Source: Alphaproteobacteria bacterium
GTDB taxonomy: Bacteria > Pseudomonadota > Alphaproteobacteria > Rickettsiales > JAFLCR01
Assembly (NCBI GenBank): GCA_017302755.1
Contig: JAFLCR010000107.1
Coordinates: 1-7,909 of the forward strand
Direction: 5' to 3'
Length of the DNA stretch: 7,909 nt
The translations under genes and the position numbers were made by a program. This document shows positions 1-5,765 of this stretch, one piece after another; within the stretch, counting starts at the first letter, position 1; every line of letters begins with the position of its first letter. The notes beneath the pieces were generated by a model that worked only from the letters and a program-made list of their open reading frames with translations, was not told where the DNA came from and searched no databases.

Positions 1-1468
1 TGCGGGCGGCTCCAGCTTTTCGCAGGTGGAGGATTTATCGAGCTTCCAGTCCGCCAACCGGGCGCTCTTTTTTCAGCGTTGGGAAAAAATTCATACTCAG
101 GAAGAATCCAAATTCCGCCTCAAAGCGGAACTCGACCGGGTGCGCCATCCCTCGACGCTCACCGTGAACCGCCGTTATGCCAAGGAATCACTGGACGTCC
201 TGTTCATCCTGCCCTCCATGGCGCGGCGCTATGGTGGCATTCGCGTGGTGAACGCACTTTGCGGCAGCCTGTTGCGGGAGGGTCTGCGCACCGCCGTGCT
301 GACGCAGGAACGCATCAAGGACGAGGCTGATCTTCACGGCCTGGATTTCACGCCCTGGCAATCTCCGGAAAACCTGAAGCATCACGTGGAGAAAATCGGC
401 CTGATCGTCGCCACCTCGCACGCCACCATTCCGCAGGCCGAAACGCTGGCGAAGGATTTTGGCGCAGCGTTTACCGCCTTCCTCCAGGGGCCGGAGATCG
501 CCTTCGGCAGCGGCGCGCGATTTCATCAGACCTGGGAGGAATACCGGCGCTTGCCGCACGCCATCTGCGTGTCGGATTTCCTGGTGGAATATCTGGGCAA
601 TTATACAAAAGCGCCGATCGACGTCGCCCGCTTTGGGCCCGATCCTCTCGTTTTCTACCCCCTGGAAATCACGCGTCAGAAAAAATCCATCGCCATCGCC
701 ATCAATAAACAGCCGGAGAAAGGTTCCGGCATGGCGTTGCAGTTCGGGCTTCTGGCGAAGCAGCGCGGTTACCATCTTGTGTTGTTCGGCTTTGAGGCGG
801 ATGAAAAGAAACTGAACCTGCCGCAAGGCTTCGCCGAATGCCTTGGCCCGCTGGACAGCAGCGGATTAGCCAAGCTGTTCAACCGCATGGAGTTCATCGC
901 CGATTTCTCGATCTATGAAGGCCTGGGACTTCTGCCGCTGGAAGCCGCCTTCTGCGGAGCGATTCCCCTGCTGACCTCCAAGGGCGGGCCAGACCGCATT
1001 TTCACAGACGGCGAAAACGCGCTCTTCATCCCCAGCTTCGTGGAGAGCGCCGCATTGCTGGAGCGCGTGGAATCCCTCAATGATTCGGAAAAAGAGCGGC
1101 TGCGAGCAGGAGCCATCGCCCTGCGGCATAAAGTTGGCCAGCGCTCCGCCTGCGAGGATTTCTTAAGCATCGTCAGAAAGCGCTGGTTAAAGGCACCTCT
1201 GACTACGGCGCAAACACTGGTGACGCCATCCGAATCTCCGTCCTTCGCAGCCGTCATGAGGGACCGCAGGCATCTGCAAAAGGCCCGCGAGCGCCAGGGG
1301 CATAAGGCATACCGGAAAGATAATCATCATTTGAGTCATGCGCTCCGCGAAGCACGGCAGCATGCTGAATTCCTGGAAAACACCATAAAAGCGATGCACG
1401 AGTCATTATCCTGGCGAATCACGCAACCACTCAGATCATTGCGCCAGGCATTATTTTTTAGGCGGTAA
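1..1468 (+). CDS. Glycosyltransferase, 5'-partial: tail of a GT2-like domain, then a GT4 domain and C-terminal coiled coil
   Basis: The frame is open to the left edge (first whole codon at 2), so the gene is truncated there. A GTG at 26 is only the first possible start inside the window; residues below are numbered from it. Residues 58-76 (LDVLFILPS, then YGGIRVV) look like the N-terminal Rossmann half of a GT4-type enzyme with its glycine-rich loop. The C-terminal half has the retaining-GT E-x7-E signature at E298 and E306 (YEGLGLLPLE), followed by GAIPLLTSKGGP and a DGENALF motif typical of nucleotide-sugar binding. Residues 431-462 form a charged, coiled-coil-like tail ending in SWRITQPLR (462-470), a signature common at the ends of polysaccharide glycosyltransferases. 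Before the GT4 part, the FSQ...NRALFFQRW stretch resembles the end of a GT2 domain, suggesting a fusion. Likely role: cytoplasmic sugar transfer in polysaccharide or glycan assembly. Donor and acceptor are unknown. It stands on the opposite strand from the sugar-synthesis operon. Confidence 0.88.
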   Translation, partial: AGGSSFSQVEDLSSFQSANRALFFQRWEKIHTQEESKFRLKAELDRVRHPSTLTVNRRYAKESLDVLFILPSMARRYGGIRVVNALCGSLLREGLRTAVLTQERIKDEADLHGLDFTPWQSPENLKHHVEKIGLIVATSHATIPQAETLAKDFGAAFTAFLQGPEIAFGSGARFHQTWEEYRRLPHAICVSDFLVEYLGNYTKAPIDVARFGPDPLVFYPLEITRQKKSIAIAINKQPEKGSGMALQFGLLAKQRGYHLVLFGFEADEKKLNLPQGFAECLGPLDSSGLAKLFNRMEFIADFSIYEGLGLLPLEAAFCGAIPLLTSKGGPDRIFTDGENALFIPSFVESAALLERVESLNDSEKERLRAGAIALRHKVGQRSACEDFLSIVRKRWLKAPLTTAQTLVTPSESPSFAAVMRDRRHLQKARERQGHKAYRKDNHHLSHALREARQHAEFLENTIKAMHESLSWRITQPLRSLRQALFFRR

Positions 1469-1948
1469 GAGGATGGTTTGCGTAGCATCATCATGCCGCG
1501 ACTGAACGCTTTCCACCCACGATGTTTCCGGCTTTTCATCCAGGAGCCGGGCTGGAACTTGGGGAGAATTCTTTTGCTTCCCCAGAAAGCGACCTTCAAG
1601 AATATATTCCACAGCATCGACCACTCTGTTCTGATGCTTCACGGCGGTATATGCTATTTCATAAACCGGGCTCAACCAAAGCTCTTCGTTTTTTGCCTTG
1701 CCTTGTCGCCATTCGGCGTATGTATCGTGCACCGCACCGACAGCTAAATACGTAAGCAACGCGGCGGTATTCGCCACGTTAAGGCCCAGCATGGTATCAC
1801 TGAGCGGAAGCACGGACGGTTCGTAGGCAATAAGGCTGCCAAGCAGCACGGCACCGTAAAGCAACAAGGCTTTTGTGCTGAGCACCGGATGCGCGGAAGC
1901 TTGCCTGGCAAATTTTTGAATGGATTCTATGGGATTGGGCAAGTTCAT
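1451..1948 (-). CDS. Small two-helix membrane protein of unknown function, 165 aa
   Basis: I do not recognise this family. The start is well supported: an AGGAGG lies 5 bases before ATG at 1948. The protein has a short amphipathic N-terminus, a probable membrane helix at about residues 23-41 (TKALLLYGAVLLGSLIAY), a short loop with prolines, and a second probable helix at about 55-74. These are followed by a soluble, charged C-terminal part of about 90 residues (YAEWRQGKAKNEEL onward). The hairpin topology would put both ends on the same side, probably the cytoplasm given the lysines and arginines near both ends. It follows the reductase gene after 68 bases on the same strand, so it may be a late operon gene or have its own promoter; no clear -35/-10 pair was found. 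Its last 18 bases overlap the end of the convergent glycosyltransferase gene. A role in anchoring or regulating polysaccharide assembly is only a guess from position. Confidence 0.72.
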   Translation of the reverse strand: MNLPNPIESIQKFARQASAHPVLSTKALLLYGAVLLGSLIAYEPSVLPLSDTMLGLNVANTAALLTYLAVGAVHDTYAEWRQGKAKNEELWLSPVYEIAYTAVKHQNRVVDAVEYILEGRFLGKQKNSPQVPARLLDEKPETSWVESVQSRHDDATQTILLPPKK

Positions 1949-2016
1949 CGCATCCTCCTGAAATAGTCTTTCGCTAGAATAGCAGGGGAAAATGACGTTT
2001 TTATGATGAAATATGC
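1949..2016. other. AT-rich 68-base intergenic spacer, the only real gap
   Basis: This is the only spacer of note between the reductase gene (stop at 2017) and the small membrane-protein gene. It is clearly AT-rich compared with its neighbours. I see no strong GC-rich hairpin with a T-run, so no rho-independent terminator can be called, and only a poor -10-like TATTCT on the minus strand without a matching -35. The spacer therefore supports either read-through or a weak local promoter; the sequence does not decide. Confidence 0.5.
1954..1959 (-). promoter_or_regulatory. Strong Shine-Dalgarno AGGAGG of the 165-aa membrane protein
   Basis: On the minus strand a perfect AGGAGG stands 5 bases before the ATG at 1948. 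It is the strongest ribosome binding site in the window and is the main argument that the small gene is real and starts there. Another ATG directly abuts the AGGAGG (no spacer) and reads ATG CGA TGA, so it is not a useful start. Confidence 0.8.
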
Positions 2017-2922
2017 TTATATATTGTTGTTTTTAATCTTTATTTTCCACCACCCATAGATTTCCTCCAGTCTCTGCCAGAGGACTGCCTCTGATAATGG
2101 CGGCAACGGCAAAGCGTCGCCCACCATAAATGGTGGGTCGCCAGGGCGGTCGGGCAATGCGCCAAGCGCGATCAAATCCGGTCTTCCTGCAATGTTCCCC
2201 AGATGGCGCGCGACATCGGCAATCGCCACCCCGCAACCGGAGGAGAGGTTCAACGCTCCTTGTGCATCGGAATCCAGAATCCTGACGGCGCGCTCGCCCG
2301 CATCGCGGCTATCAAGAAAATCCCGCACGGGCCTGCCGGAAGCGCAACGCGCCTCCTCTTCCTTAAGCAGGGAAATGCAAATGGAAGAAACCAAACGCTC
2401 AGGGTGCTCATCTTCACCGAATAACAGAAACAGCCTTGCCCACGCCGCGCTGATTCCATACCGCGCGGCAAAGGAAAGCAACATCCGCGCAGTGGCATGC
2501 TTGGCCGCGCCGTAAGGTGTGGCGGGAACGCAGGGGCGGTCAGGCTTCCATGCCGCGTCTCCGTGAATCGTCCAGTCATACTCCGCGCAGGAGCCGAGCA
2601 TCAGGACGCGGGTGCCACCCTGTTCCGCGAACGCCCGCAGCAGGTCAAGGCTGGCGGATACCCAGAAGACGTTCTCCTGCGCCGTCCAGTATTTGCCGTG
2701 CACCGCATACCACGCCGCATGCAGCAAATGGGTGGCTTTCACTTTTTCCGCGAGCGCCGTCACCTCGGCATGTTTCAGCAGGTCAGCTTCATGCCAGACA
2801 ACGCCATTCGCTTGTCCCGCCTGGCGCGCCACGGCATGCACCTCGTACCCGCGCGCCAGCAGCGGCGCCAGCAGATGCCTGCCGACAAAACCCGTCGCCC
2901 CGGTGACGAGCACCCGTTTCAT
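2017..2922 (-). CDS. NAD(P)-dependent extended SDR, probable CDP-4-keto-sugar reductase/epimerase
   Basis: A 301-residue extended short-chain dehydrogenase/reductase. The N-terminus has the Rossmann dinucleotide motif GATGFVG (residues 8-14). The catalytic region has Ser111 in LGSCAEYDW and the Tyr-x3-Lys pair Y137/K141 (YGAAK). ARLFLLFGEDEHPERLV (162-178) and the RDFLDSRDAGER segment (200-211) belong to the substrate-binding half seen in nucleotide-sugar epimerases and reductases such as CDP-abequose/paratose synthase and dTDP-4-keto reductases. As the last sugar-modifying gene of the cassette it most likely reduces the 4-keto group to give the finished CDP-sugar; a 4-epimerase role is the alternative. 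Its ATG overlaps the stop of the epimerase gene (ATGA at 2922-2919) and no strong Shine-Dalgarno is visible, suggesting translational coupling. The last residues (KIKIKNNNI) are unusually Lys/Asn-rich and AT-rich compared with the rest. Confidence 0.85.
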   Translation of the reverse strand: MKRVLVTGATGFVGRHLLAPLLARGYEVHAVARQAGQANGVVWHEADLLKHAEVTALAEKVKATHLLHAAWYAVHGKYWTAQENVFWVSASLDLLRAFAEQGGTRVLMLGSCAEYDWTIHGDAAWKPDRPCVPATPYGAAKHATARMLLSFAARYGISAAWARLFLLFGEDEHPERLVSSICISLLKEEEARCASGRPVRDFLDSRDAGERAVRILDSDAQGALNLSSGCGVAIADVARHLGNIAGRPDLIALGALPDRPGDPPFMVGDALPLPPLSEAVLWQRLEEIYGWWKIKIKNNNI

Positions 2923-3449
2923 CCGGTGAAATCCGGGTAATTGGCGTCACGCTCCGCGATAACGGCGGGCTGCATAGGCCAGGCGATCTTGAAGGCGGGG
3001 TCGTTCCAGCGCACGCCGCGCGCCAGCTCGCCAGCATAGGCTTCGCCCATAAGATAGAGAATTTCCGTATTGTCTTCCAACGTGACGAACCCGTGCGCGC
3101 AGCCGCCGGGGATCACCAATGCGTTGCCTTTTTCCGGTGTAAGTTCGATTCCCACCCATTGGCGGAAGGTCGGCGAGCCTTGGCGGATATCCACCGCCAC
3201 GTCGAACATCCGTCCCTTGAGGCAGCGGACGATCTTGGGGTCCGGCTTCGGCGCATCCTGATAATGCACGCCGCGCAGCGTCCCTGCTTTCGCGTTGGTG
3301 GAAAGATTGGCCTGAATCACCGGGAATGCCACGCCCGACTTTTTCAGTGTTTCCATGCAAAAGAGCCGCTGAAACCCGCCACGCTCATCACGATTCATCG
3401 GCGCATCGAGAATAAAGACTCCGGCGATGGGCGTGGCGTGGACGTTCAT
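2919..3449 (-). CDS. rfbC: RmlC-like NDP-4-keto-6-deoxysugar epimerase (cupin)
   Basis: A 176-residue protein of the dTDP-4-dehydrorhamnose 3,5-epimerase (RmlC) family, close to the usual length of about 180. Family landmarks occur in order: RGGF (23-26), QANLSTNAKAGTLRGVHYQ (46-64) with the likely catalytic base His62, DVAVDIRQGSPTF (83-95), IPGGCAHGF (113-121), Tyr132 in EILYLM and RWNDPAF (147-153). His62 and Tyr132 fall at the positions of the base/acid pair known in RmlC enzymes. I start it at ATG 3449, 8 bases after the methyltransferase stop, with GAAGG five bases upstream. The frame is open further upstream, but those residues (LCCRRAG and so on) only re-read the methyltransferase end and do not match the family. 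Within a CDP-glucose cassette behind a C-methyltransferase it probably works on a CDP-4-keto sugar, perhaps only at C5. The symbol reflects the family, not proven rhamnose synthesis. Confidence 0.87.
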   Translation of the reverse strand: MNVHATPIAGVFILDAPMNRDERGGFQRLFCMETLKKSGVAFPVIQANLSTNAKAGTLRGVHYQDAPKPDPKIVRCLKGRMFDVAVDIRQGSPTFRQWVGIELTPEKGNALVIPGGCAHGFVTLEDNTEILYLMGEAYAGELARGVRWNDPAFKIAWPMQPAVIAERDANYPDFTG

Positions 3450-3454
3450 TTCCA

Positions 3455-3459
3455 CCTTC
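3455..3459 (-). promoter_or_regulatory. Ribosome binding site fixing the epimerase start
   Basis: GAAGG on the minus strand, overlapping the TGA of the methyltransferase gene, lies five bases before ATG 3449. It supports the shorter start of the RmlC-like gene over any upstream start within the methyltransferase coding region. Confidence 0.5.
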
Positions 3460-4702
3460 AGGATAAGGGATCGAGCAACTGCACTTCCGGCACGGCGACA
3501 ACAAAGCGCCCGCCCCATTCGCCGATGCCGTTCATCTGCTTGCGGACTTCGTCGGCGATGTTCCAGGGCAGGATGACCACGTAATGCGGTTTCGTTTCCA
3601 TGATCTTCTCCGGCCCGTAGACCGGCAGGCGGCTGCCCGGCAGGTAATGGCCCTGCTTATGGGGATTTTTATCCACAACATATGCAATATCCTTCGCGGT
3701 GATGCCGCAGACGTTGAGCAGCGTGTTGCCCTTCGCCGCCGCGCCGTAGGCCACCACATGCCGCCCCGCCTCGCGCTGATAGCCGAGGAAGCGCTTGAGG
3801 CCCGCGCAGAGCAGCTTCACCTTGCCGGCGAAACCCTCATAACCCTCAAGCTTGTGCAGTTTCGCCTGTTCTTCCAACAGCAGCACGTCGGATACGTTGG
3901 AGGAAATCTCCCTCGCCTCCCCGTCCTTGCGCGCCACGAAAAGCCGCAGGGAGCCGCCATGCGTCGGCAATTGCTCGACATCGAACACGTAAAGGCCGTG
4001 CGCATCGAACACCTTAGTCAGCGTCACCAACGAGAAATAGCAATAATGCTCATGGTAGATTGTGTCGAACTGCACTTCCTGGATCAGCTTCAGCAGATGC
4101 GGAAATTCGATGGTCGCCACTCCCGAAGGCTTGAGCAGGAGGCAGATGCCCTTCACGAAATCATTGAGGTCCGGCACATGGGCCAGCACGTTATTGGCCG
4201 CCACCAAATCCGCCGCCTTGCCGCGGGATACCAGATCTTTCGCCGTTTTCACGCCGAAGAACGCCACTTCCGTCGGCACGCCCGCGTTGATAGCCACTTC
4301 GGCGACATTGGCCGCAGGCTCGATCCCCAGGCAGGGAATGCCCGCTTCCACAAAATTCTTCAGAAGGTAGCCGTCATTGCTCGCCAGTTCCACCACATGG
4401 CTATTCTTATTCAGGCCGAAGCGTTCGATCATGGCTTTGGAATAGGCTTTCGCATGCGCCAGCCAGCCTGCGGAATAGGAGGAAAAATACGCGTAATCGC
4501 TGAAAATCGCCTCCGCCGGCACCACGGATTCCACCTGCACCAGCAGGCAATCTGGGCAGATGCGCGCATGCAACGGATACGAGGAATCCGGCGCAGCCAG
4601 ATCGGCTTCAGACACGTAGCTGTTGGCGAGCGGCGTTTTTCCCAAATCCACCAGGGTGTGCGTGAGTTCGGCGTTGCAGAAGCGGCAGAAAGGTGCGGTC
4701 AT
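3458..4702 (-). CDS. SAM-dependent sugar C-methyltransferase, TylC3/KijD1 type
   Basis: A 414-residue, three-domain methyltransferase of the family that includes the C-3' methyltransferases TylC3 and KijD1. The N-terminus has a zinc-binding set Cys6, Cys9, Cys49, Cys52 (CRFC and CPDC) with LGKTPLANSYV between. The central SAM-binding Rossmann domain shows VVELASNDGYLL (103-114), the acidic GIEPA strand (126-130) and NNVLAHVPD (170-178). The Y-H-E-H motif at 216-219 corresponds to the catalytic Tyr/Glu/His cluster described for KijD1, and THGGSLR follows at 247-253. The C-terminal Rossmann-like domain has GAAAKGNTLLN (320-330). The family abstracts the proton next to a 4-keto group and methylates that carbon. 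Here the likely substrate is CDP-4-keto-6-deoxyglucose from the two preceding enzymes. The start is 1 base after the rfbG stop (TGATATG). C-3 is the favoured carbon, but C-5 (NovU-like) cannot be excluded by eye. Confidence 0.9.
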   Translation of the reverse strand: MTAPFCRFCNAELTHTLVDLGKTPLANSYVSEADLAAPDSSYPLHARICPDCLLVQVESVVPAEAIFSDYAYFSSYSAGWLAHAKAYSKAMIERFGLNKNSHVVELASNDGYLLKNFVEAGIPCLGIEPAANVAEVAINAGVPTEVAFFGVKTAKDLVSRGKAADLVAANNVLAHVPDLNDFVKGICLLLKPSGVATIEFPHLLKLIQEVQFDTIYHEHYCYFSLVTLTKVFDAHGLYVFDVEQLPTHGGSLRLFVARKDGEAREISSNVSDVLLLEEQAKLHKLEGYEGFAGKVKLLCAGLKRFLGYQREAGRHVVAYGAAAKGNTLLNVCGITAKDIAYVVDKNPHKQGHYLPGSRLPVYGPEKIMETKPHYVVILPWNIADEVRKQMNGIGEWGGRFVVAVPEVQLLDPLS

Positions 4703-4715
4703 ATCAGGCGGTCAT
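4695..4715 (-). repeat. 8-base direct repeat ATGACCGC at the rfbG/methyltransferase junction
   Basis: On the minus strand ATGACCGC occurs at 4715-4708 (the last codons of rfbG, Met-Thr-Ala-stop) and again at 4702-4695 (the first codons of the methyltransferase, Met-Thr-Ala). The copies start 13 bases apart, so the two ATGs are in different frames. The first ATG only re-reads the rfbG end, so 4702 is the functional start. It may be a small duplication made when the genes were joined, or chance. Confidence 0.55.
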
Positions 4716-5765
4716 TTTCTTGTTGTTTTCGAAATAGGCATGAATTTGCTGCCTGGAGAAACGCTTCATTTCCTCGCCGTCATGGGCGGCGCTGTACCAG
4801 GCGGCGGTGTGACGCAGCGCTTCGGCAGCCGTATAGCGCGGCCGCCAGCCGATGGATTCGCGGGCCAGCGACACATCCAGCGCCAGGGCTTTCTTTTCCG
4901 GCAGCGCTGGGGCTTCCCCTTTTCGCCATCCCGGCGCATCATGCCAGTAGGAAGCAAGCGTCTCCACCACCACCCGCGCGGGCAGAGGCTGCTCGTTCTC
5001 CGGGCCGAGATTGAGGTTGGGGGGCACGTCGCCTTTGCGCTCTATGGCAGTGGCAATGTAATGCAGATATCCAGCATCCACATCCAGCACATGCTGCCAG
5101 GGGCGAGTGGATTCGGGATAACGCAACTCGACCGGTTCACCTTTTTCCCAGGCGCGGAACACGTCGGGAACCAGGCGGTCCTCGGCCCAGTCGCCGCCGC
5201 CGATCACGTTTCCGCCGCGCGCAGTCAGCACGATTGGGCCTTTCCCGGCGAAGCTCTTGCGCCAGGAAGCCACGGCTATCTCGCACGCTGCCTTGGACGC
5301 GCTGTAGGGATCGTCCCCACCGAGCGGATCGCTTTCCTTGAACGGAACGCCCGTGTCGGGATTGTGGTATACCTTATCACTGGTGATGGCCAGCACCAGC
5401 TTCACCGACGGGCATGCCTGCGCCGCCGCCAGCACGTTCAGCGTGCCCATGACGTTGGCTTCGAAAGTCTGAAGCGGCTCGCGGTATGAGCGCCGCACGA
5501 TCGCCTGCGCCGCCATGTGAATGACAATCTCCGGCTGGTAATCGCTCACCGCCTTGCGAAGCGCGGGCACATCCATGATGTCGCCGAAAATGCTGTGGCA
5601 TCCTTCGAGAGGAAACAGATTGCCGTATAAATGACGCGCACCTTCAGGCGGCAGGGCATAGCCCGTCACTTCCGCCCCCCATTCAGCAAGCATCAGCGCC
5701 ATCCACGCGCCCTTGAAGCCGGTGTGACCGGTCAGGAAGACTTTGCGGTTGCGCCAGAAGCTCAT
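4704..5765 (-). CDS. rfbG: CDP-glucose 4,6-dehydratase
   Basis: Converts CDP-D-glucose to CDP-4-keto-6-deoxy-D-glucose, the branch point for CDP-linked deoxysugars. A 353-residue extended SDR, normal for the family. From ATG 5765, the N-terminus reads SFWRNRKVFLTGHTGFKG with the NAD motif GHTGFKG (13-19), the family's diagnostic form. MAAQAIVRRSY (84-94), SDK with the catalytic Asp130/Lys131 pair and Tyr154/Lys158 (YSASK) form the active site, and GGDWAEDRLVPD (190-201) is a hallmark of this dehydratase. The ATG overlaps the rfbF stop as ATGA (5765-5762). A TTG at 5780 would add five residues (MESVG) inside rfbF; I reject it because the ATG gives both the family N-terminus and the coupling overlap. 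It directly precedes the C-methyltransferase, which would use its product. Function call is firm; the downstream product sugar is inferred. Confidence 0.94.
   Translation of the reverse strand: MSFWRNRKVFLTGHTGFKGAWMALMLAEWGAEVTGYALPPEGARHLYGNLFPLEGCHSIFGDIMDVPALRKAVSDYQPEIVIHMAAQAIVRRSYREPLQTFEANVMGTLNVLAAAQACPSVKLVLAITSDKVYHNPDTGVPFKESDPLGGDDPYSASKAACEIAVASWRKSFAGKGPIVLTARGGNVIGGGDWAEDRLVPDVFRAWEKGEPVELRYPESTRPWQHVLDVDAGYLHYIATAIERKGDVPPNLNLGPENEQPLPARVVVETLASYWHDAPGWRKGEAPALPEKKALALDVSLARESIGWRPRYTAAEALRHTAAWYSAAHDGEEMKRFSRQQIHAYFENNKKMTA

Noticed and set aside
188..826. Minus-strand open frame of 212 codons opposite the left glycosyltransferase
   Set aside because: It shows no recognisable motif and lies entirely inside a coding region with clear GT4 signatures on the other strand.
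1478..1755. Two short plus-strand frames opposite the small membrane protein
   Set aside because: They have no convincing ribosome binding site; the minus-strand frame has a perfect AGGAGG and coherent membrane helices.
2008..2024. AT-only imperfect inverted repeat near the reductase stop, considered as a terminator
   Set aside because: The stem is about five A/T pairs without GC and without a following T-run, so it is too weak to call.
3584..5014. Long plus-strand open frame of 476 codons opposite the methyltransferase and rfbG
   Set aside because: It is rich in Arg, His and Gln, has no domain I recognise, spans the junction of two well-identified minus-strand genes, and is explained by their GC-rich codon use.
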